A stretch of 64,000 nt of DNA from Lumbricus terrestris (Eukaryota > Annelida > Clitellata > Crassiclitellata > Lumbricidae), in NCBI GenBank assembly GCA_949752735.1, contig OX457036.1, positions 94,381,198 to 94,445,197 of the forward strand, read 5' to 3'. Position numbers and translations under genes: made by a program. Below are positions 59,265 through 64,000 of this stretch, piece by piece (the first letter of the stretch is position 1; every line of letters begins with the position of its first letter). Below the pieces are notes generated by a model. It was not told the origin of the DNA. It did not search any database and was given only the letters and a program-made list of their open reading frames with translations.

Positions 59265-60362
59265 ATGGAGAAACTTACAGAACAAAAACAAGCTAGTATA
59301 AAAAAGATGTCTTCTGATCGAATAATAAAATTATTAATCGAAGCTGGTCTAGACGTGGAAGAAGTCGAAGAGATGTCAAGGGAAAATTTGATGAGAGCTT
59401 TAGCAGAGGATTGGCTAAAAAAGGAAGCTGAAGAGAAAGGCGCTGTGGGTGGGGCTGAGGAGAAACCACAGGCTATGTCTATGGAGGCGTTGATGCAATT
59501 TATGATGATGAGGGAGGAGCAACGGAGACAAGAAGAGAAAGAACGGAAACAAGAAGAGAAAGAGAAAGAGGAGAAACGTAGACAAGAAGAGGAGAAACGT
59601 AGACAAGAGGAGAAAGAGAAAGAAGAGCAACGGAGACAAGAAGAGAAAGAACAGAAACAAGAAGAGAAAGAGAAAGAGGAGAAACGGAGACAGGAGGAGA
59701 AAGAGAAAGAAGAGAAACGGAGACAGGAGGAGAAAGAGAAAGAGGAACAAAGGAGACAAGAAGAGAAAGAACGGAGACAAGAGGAAAAAGTAAGAGCAGA
59801 ACAAGCAGAAAGGTTGAGACAAGAAGAGATAGAGATGCAGAAGCAGCAGTTCCAGCTTCAGTTAGAACAACTGAAAAGAGATCGTGACGAAGCTGAACGA
59901 AGAAGAATGGAATTGATGATAGAATACGAGAGGGCAAGGAAAAGTGATGAAGAAATACGGAAACAACAGATTGAAGAGCAAAAGGCTCGCGAGGAAGTCA
60001 AGGAAGCCATGCGTTTGGCAGAATTACAAAGAGCCGAAGAGATTCGACAGGAAGAATTGAATATGGAGAAAGAAAATTTGGAAAAGGCGGAACGAGAAAG
60101 GGAAGAACAAGTACAATTAGAACAAAAGAAACTCGCTCTTAAGGAAGCTCAGCTCCGAGAAATGGCTATAGAAAAGGAGGAACGCAGAAAGCAGTTAGAA
60201 TTGTTGCAGCAGAAGATAGAACAAGAAGAACTGCGTAGGGAAGAAGATCAAAATAGACTGAGGGAACGAAATGAAGACGAAAGAAGAAGCCGAGAGGAGT
60301 TAGAACGAAACAGGATCCGGGAAAGTGAGACAATGGTGTCCAAGATTAAGAAGATGCAATGA
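59265..60362 (+). CDS. RT-less element ORF1: gag N-terminal helical protein, 365 aa
   Basis: Begins MEKLTEQKQASIKKMSSDRI, followed by a very long uninterrupted Glu/Lys/Arg-rich helix (about residues 85-350) with EEKEKEEKRRQ-type repeats, likely a single alpha helix or coiled coil. It ends KKMQ with TGA overlapping the ATG of ORF2 (ATGA). In the intact Gmr1-like element the equivalent helix is fused to the gag core; here it is a separate frame. No enzymatic motif. Confidence 0.85.
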   Translation: MEKLTEQKQASIKKMSSDRIIKLLIEAGLDVEEVEEMSRENLMRALAEDWLKKEAEEKGAVGGAEEKPQAMSMEALMQFMMMREEQRRQEEKERKQEEKEKEEKRRQEEEKRRQEEKEKEEQRRQEEKEQKQEEKEKEEKRRQEEKEKEEKRRQEEKEKEEQRRQEEKERRQEEKVRAEQAERLRQEEIEMQKQQFQLQLEQLKRDRDEAERRRMELMIEYERARKSDEEIRKQQIEEQKAREEVKEAMRLAELQRAEEIRQEELNMEKENLEKAEREREEQVQLEQKKLALKEAQLREMAIEKEERRKQLELLQQKIEQEELRREEDQNRLRERNEDERRSREELERNRIRESETMVSKIKKMQ

Positions 60363-62086
60363 AACACGTGTTACCTAAGATGCCATATGATATGATGGAG
60401 GTGCCATTATATTTTGAGACAGTTGAGAATGCATTCAACAGTTTTACGGTGGAAAAGCAGTTTTGGGTCAAATTGTTGTTGCCACTAATGACACCAAGAG
60501 CGAGAACGGTGTTAAACCGATTGTCTTTTGATGATCTAGACAATTACGACATAGTGAAAGAACATTTACTGAAAGAATTCAAATTGACAGCGAGAGAATA
60601 TCGATCACGATTTGTAGATGCGAAGAAAACGGCAGAAGAGACATACACTATGTTTACAGCAAGATTGAAGAATCTGTTGAACTATTATGTCAGAAGTAGG
60701 CGAGTGGGCAAAGACTATGAGAAGTTATTTGATCTGTTGGTGGCGGATAAGTTGAAAGAATGTCTACCACCGGGTCCACTACAGTTTGTACTAGCAAAGG
60801 AGGGTACTGAATGCTTGGAAGCTAGTAATGTTGCAGATCTCGCAGACATACATGTGAACAATCGAATTGGTCTAATGTTTCAAGACAAACCGAAATATGA
60901 AGCATGGGGTAATAGTTCGAAGCAAACCAGGTGGAATAGTAGTAACAAAGAAACGGGAAGCCAAGCCAGAAGTAATGAAGTAAGGAAAGATAGTGCTCCT
61001 GGAAGACAGTTTGGTCAAGATAGAAGAGAAGCAACGGGTGACAGACAAATATATAGTCGAATTCCAGTGATGGGACGCCAAAGAGAAAGCAATGCAGCAT
61101 ATACTCCGTACAATTACAGACGGGAGAGCACTGAACAGAGAGGTATTGTGAGGAAACGTTGCCATAATTGTCAGTCAGACCGACATTTGATAAAGGATTG
61201 TCAAGCACCACCAAGAATGACAAATCTGAGAAATAGATTTACTCGAAGTGCAGAAAATCTCAGAGTAAATCAGATCCAAGTAATGAATGCACCTAATCAG
61301 CTGGAAGGACAAGACAACCGCGAAACGGAAGTGAAGTCAGTAATGAAGTGTACGCCTCAGTTTACTATACAGAGAGAAGTAGTAAAATCTGCTCCCATTA
61401 CGGATACTTGTCGAGAAACAGAAAGTAAAGATCAGTGTCAACGTACGAAAAAGTCCTTACTACGGCATGTAGATGTAGAGATACGTGGAAATGATGACAG
61501 TTTTCATCCCGTGCAAGTCAAAGCGCTGATTGACTCTGGTACTGAGATTCCAGTAATCAATGAGGAATTATTGAAAGGAGCGACAGTAGAAGAAATTGGC
61601 AGAGTACATTTGCAATGTGTGGCTGGAGAACCCATTCCAGCTAAGTTGGTGAAAATAGAAGTGCGGATGAGTGGTCATAACGTACACGAAGGAGGAGATT
61701 TGAAGGACAAGGGAGTAAATATCGCGCCATATTTAACCTTGGTATGTGCCAGCATTCCAGCAGTCTTGTGCAAAGATAACAAAGAAAAGTTCTTGCTGCA
61801 TCCAGAAATAATTGCAGAACTGAAAGAGGTTCCACCAGTGAGTGTATTGCAAGGAGAATTGCAAGCGAATGTGACTACGAGAGCACAAAGTCGGAGAAGA
61901 GAAGTGGAGGAGGGAGAAGAGGAACAGCTAAATGAAAGTTTGCTAAACGATGACACAGAAAGCGATGATGAACAAAGCGTTCAAGAAGAAGAAGAAGGAG
62001 TAACATCCGGGAGCAATGAAATTGAAAAAGAGATGGTTGCATGTGAACGTGATGATTATGATGATTCTGGAAGTGATAGTGAATGA
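60359..62086 (+). CDS. RT-less element ORF2: gag core, zinc knuckle, protease, 575 aa
   Basis: Retrotransposon gag-like core at about residues 15-130 (FNSFTVEKQFWVKLLLPLMT, LLKEFKLTAREYRSRF). CCHC knuckle CHNCQSDRHLIKDC at about 268-281. Aspartic protease motif ALIDSGTEIPVI at about 390. An acidic C-terminal region follows. The ATG overlaps the ORF1 stop, allowing reinitiation or a -1 shift. It ends at TGA within the integrase frame. Confidence 0.88.
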   Translation: MKHVLPKMPYDMMEVPLYFETVENAFNSFTVEKQFWVKLLLPLMTPRARTVLNRLSFDDLDNYDIVKEHLLKEFKLTAREYRSRFVDAKKTAEETYTMFTARLKNLLNYYVRSRRVGKDYEKLFDLLVADKLKECLPPGPLQFVLAKEGTECLEASNVADLADIHVNNRIGLMFQDKPKYEAWGNSSKQTRWNSSNKETGSQARSNEVRKDSAPGRQFGQDRREATGDRQIYSRIPVMGRQRESNAAYTPYNYRRESTEQRGIVRKRCHNCQSDRHLIKDCQAPPRMTNLRNRFTRSAENLRVNQIQVMNAPNQLEGQDNRETEVKSVMKCTPQFTIQREVVKSAPITDTCRETESKDQCQRTKKSLLRHVDVEIRGNDDSFHPVQVKALIDSGTEIPVINEELLKGATVEEIGRVHLQCVAGEPIPAKLVKIEVRMSGHNVHEGGDLKDKGVNIAPYLTLVCASIPAVLCKDNKEKFLLHPEIIAELKEVPPVSVLQGELQANVTTRAQSRRREVEEGEEEQLNESLLNDDTESDDEQSVQEEEEGVTSGSNEIEKEMVACERDDYDDSGSDSE

Positions 62087-62087
62087 A

Positions 62088-63164
62088 ATGGACACGAGTA
62101 TGAGAGATTTGTTTGCCGAGAATACAAGTGATGAAAGACAATTGGCAGACGCAAAGAAATTTGAAGAGCAGCAGAGAAATGACGAGTCACTGAAGTCGTG
62201 GTGGAAGATAGCTGAAGACAAAGGATCTGAGTTTAGTGTGGTGAATGGGTTGATGTATAAGAAACATCAAATGTTGGACCAGTTGGTGTATCAGTTGGTG
62301 TTGCCGAAGGAAAGAAGAATTCAGGTGATGGAATTGGCGCACGAGTCAGTATTTGGCGGACACTTGGGAGAAGAGAAGACAAGAGAACGTATCAAATTGT
62401 CCTTTGTGTGGCCAAGGATGCGTAGAGATGTGGTGAAATTCTGCAAGTCTTGTGAGAAGTGTCAGTTGAAAGCACGAAGTTTGGTGATGGATCGAGTACC
62501 GATTACGCCAATACCAAGGGAGGATGTGCCGTTCAGAAGAATGACAATGGACGTCGTAGGACCAATCGAACCGACGTCAGCAGCAGGGCATAAGTATTGC
62601 TTGTGCATCGTAGACTCATGTACAAGATGGCCGACAATCTTTTTGATGAAGTCATTGACTGCTAAGGCTGTATGCGAAGCTCTGATGAAGTTGTTCATGG
62701 ATGTGGGAGTTCCGTCAGTGATAACGAGTGCTAGAGGAACGAATTTTACAGCCAGTCTAACGAGAGAATTTCTGAAATTGATGGGGTGTTGTCCTCGATT
62801 CGATTCGCCAGGACATCCAGAAGCGGCCGGATTAGTGGAGAGATGGAATCAAACGTTCAAGAAGATGGTTCATCATGTCATTGTGGAAAATCCGAGACAG
62901 TGGCATAAAATCATACCATTTACAGTCTGGGCATTGAGAGAAGTGCCTAATGCAACTACAGGAGTGGCACCGTATCTGCTGGTCTATGGAAAGTTGCCGA
63001 GAGGGCCACTAACCATTCTTAAAGAAAGCTGGACCAAAGAGATAAATTTACCACCGAACATTGGAGTGCAACCGGCTAAGTACTTGAAGAATTTAAGAGC
63101 AGACATGGAAAAGGCCTTGACATTCGCCGAGAGCTGTGCTGAGCTAATTTTGTATAACGTATAG
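62088..63164 (+). CDS. RT-less element integrase, with altered catalytic residue
   Basis: The frame is open from 62016 and the first ATG after ORF2 is 62088. It has an HHCC zinc module (HESVFGGHLGEEKT, CKSCEKCQ) and a core with first Asp in TMDVVGPIEP and Glu in LVERWNQ. The second catalytic position reads TSARGTNF (Ala codon 62730-62732) where the family has Asp. The frame runs across 63135 and ends inside the LTR (ILYNV, TAG), so the integrase C-terminus and everything downstream is lost. Catalytic competence is unlikely. Confidence 0.9.
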   Translation: MDTSMRDLFAENTSDERQLADAKKFEEQQRNDESLKSWWKIAEDKGSEFSVVNGLMYKKHQMLDQLVYQLVLPKERRIQVMELAHESVFGGHLGEEKTRERIKLSFVWPRMRRDVVKFCKSCEKCQLKARSLVMDRVPITPIPREDVPFRRMTMDVVGPIEPTSAAGHKYCLCIVDSCTRWPTIFLMKSLTAKAVCEALMKLFMDVGVPSVITSARGTNFTASLTREFLKLMGCCPRFDSPGHPEAAGLVERWNQTFKKMVHHVIVENPRQWHKIIPFTVWALREVPNATTGVAPYLLVYGKLPRGPLTILKESWTKEINLPPNIGVQPAKYLKNLRADMEKALTFAESCAELILYNV

Positions 63165-63283
63165 TGATCAGCTATTTGTTGAGCGTACGGATAGGCCAGC
63201 TCAAGGTCAGCTAATTGTTGAGTGAACAGACAGACAGGCCAGCTGACTGAGTGGCGGGAAAGTGCCGAGGCGCGTCGTCGCCG

Positions 63284-63323
<40 letters not shown>

Positions 63324-63675
63324 GAGAAGGACAGTGCGACCGAAGAGAGAGTGTACGCTGAGAGTGAGATAAGTTGTAGAAGGAGTGCAAGTCGTGTGTA
63401 GAAGACGTTAGAGTAATAATATAATAAGATGGCGTTTCTGTCGTGCAATTGAATTGTTTATCGTCGTTGATGCATTGTTGTGTTGATTGTGAATATTGGA
63501 AATCGAAGAAGAAAATACAAGAAACTGATCTTTGTTGTAAGAGAACAAGTTTAAGAACTTTAGACACTTATACACTAGCCATAGCTACCGCAGTACAGTG
63601 AATAGGTTAGGCCTAGGTTGCGCTACAGAACAAAGAAGAGACTGGAAAAATCGTGGGTGATTGTGGAAGATCACA
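63135..63675 (+). mobile_element. 3' LTR of the RT-less element (about 541 bp)
   Basis: Matches the 5' LTR from TGAGCTAATTTTG (63140) onward and ends GAAGATCACA. The first bases differ (TGTGCTGAGC against TGTGAGC), consistent with a deletion junction at the LTR edge. The usual purine tract is absent. Confidence 0.9.
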
Positions 63676-63741
63676 CCTTCTATGCATATTCTAAATATGA
63701 AGGCTCTAGTGTTGCGCATAACACGGGGTAGGCCACGCAGA

Positions 63742-64000
63742 GCTTCAAGTACTAGAAACACATGTAGGCAAGTGATGCCGATTGAAAGGTTATATTTAAA
63801 AAAACTGACATGCAGTATGTCGTATTAAATGAAATGTCAGTATCATCCGAGTGCTCTGTTCCTCTGATTCCTCGATCGACCACCCCCGGTAATAGATAAT
63901 AATGGAGCAGCTCGACACATCAATGCAGAACCACAAAGGATGAAAATATGTCATGCAATTTGTGTCAGGGAATGTGCAAATATGCAATCTGCGTTGCAAT
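63742..64000 (+). repeat. LRAT-array tandem unit 5, cut by window end
   Basis: Continues the unit sequence (CAAGTACTAGAAACACATGT to GCAATCTGCGTTGCAAT), so the array extends beyond the window. Only spacer/intron sequence is visible, no exon. Confidence 0.93.

Larger units (their letters stand above)
58300..63675 (+). mobile_element. LTR retroelement with gag-PR-INT but no RT, 5376 bp
   Basis: Two LTRs and the 5-bp duplication CCTTC (58295-58299 and 63676-63680) bound the element. It splits an array unit whose uninterrupted form (ATACCTTCTATGCATATTCG) is seen in units 1-3. Integrase runs straight into the 3' LTR, so RT, RNase H and the polypurine tract are missing. Integrase after protease suggests a Gmr1-like relative that lost its RT. 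Confidence 0.93.
56655..63741 (+). repeat. LRAT-array tandem unit 4, interrupted by two elements
   Basis: After removing a 178-bp MITE with its 8-bp duplication and the 5376-bp LTR element with its 5-bp duplication, this unit is 1520 bp, like unit 3. The first exon starts at 57155 and the second at 57649 (same TAG). The unit resumes at 63681. Confidence 0.93.

Overview
This window is genomic DNA from an animal, most likely a marine invertebrate deuterostome (echinoderm, hemichordate or cephalochordate grade). The main evidence is a complete 17-exon calsyntenin gene with canonical splice sites and long AT-rich introns. Supporting evidence is three LTR retroelements with the Gmr1-like pol order (integrase before reverse transcriptase), a Ty3/gypsy subgroup known mainly from deuterostomes. 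The species assignment is inference. Region 1 (about 2.5-38.3 kb, minus strand): one gene, calsyntenin. I assembled it exon by exon from splice phases and resemblance to vertebrate calsyntenins. The exons sum to 2910 nt, giving a predicted 969-residue protein with signal peptide, two cadherin repeats, a LamG/ConA-like domain, a conserved C-terminal ectodomain, one membrane helix, two kinesin-light-chain-binding WD motifs and an acidic tail. Its start codon is at 38253 and its stop at 2540. Its introns hold non-autonomous hAT-like elements with 8-bp target duplications, LINE remnants, minisatellites, hairpin-tailed short repeats and, in the 16.5-kb intron 3, a young 7.57-kb Gmr1-like retrotransposon (23286-30859) with 1036-bp LTRs and one 1653-codon gag-pol frame. 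Region 2 (about 38.3-45.8 kb): the calsyntenin promoter side, a tRNA-like SINE, degenerate LINE sequence on both strands and a 1.1-kb hAT-like element. No cellular gene is recognisable. Region 3 (about 45.8-50.1 kb, plus strand): a decayed Gmr1-like copy (gag zinc knuckle, protease, integrase, N-terminal part of RT), split by a 1308-bp hAT-like element with perfect 13-bp terminal repeats and an 8-bp target duplication. Region 4 (about 50.1-64 kb, plus strand): a gag N-terminal fragment fused to an array of LRAT/H-rev107-like (NlpC/P60 superfamily) domain exons. The array is organised as 1512/1520-bp tandem units that are almost identical, each with two exon copies that carry stops, frameshifts or fusions to intron sequence. 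The fourth unit was hit by a 178-bp hAT-like MITE and by a 5.4-kb LTR element encoding gag, protease and integrase but no reverse transcriptase. The array resumes at 63681 and runs off the window. Apart from calsyntenin the window is a stack of mobile elements. The least explained object is the LRAT-like tandem array with its associated inverted segment and retroelement debris.
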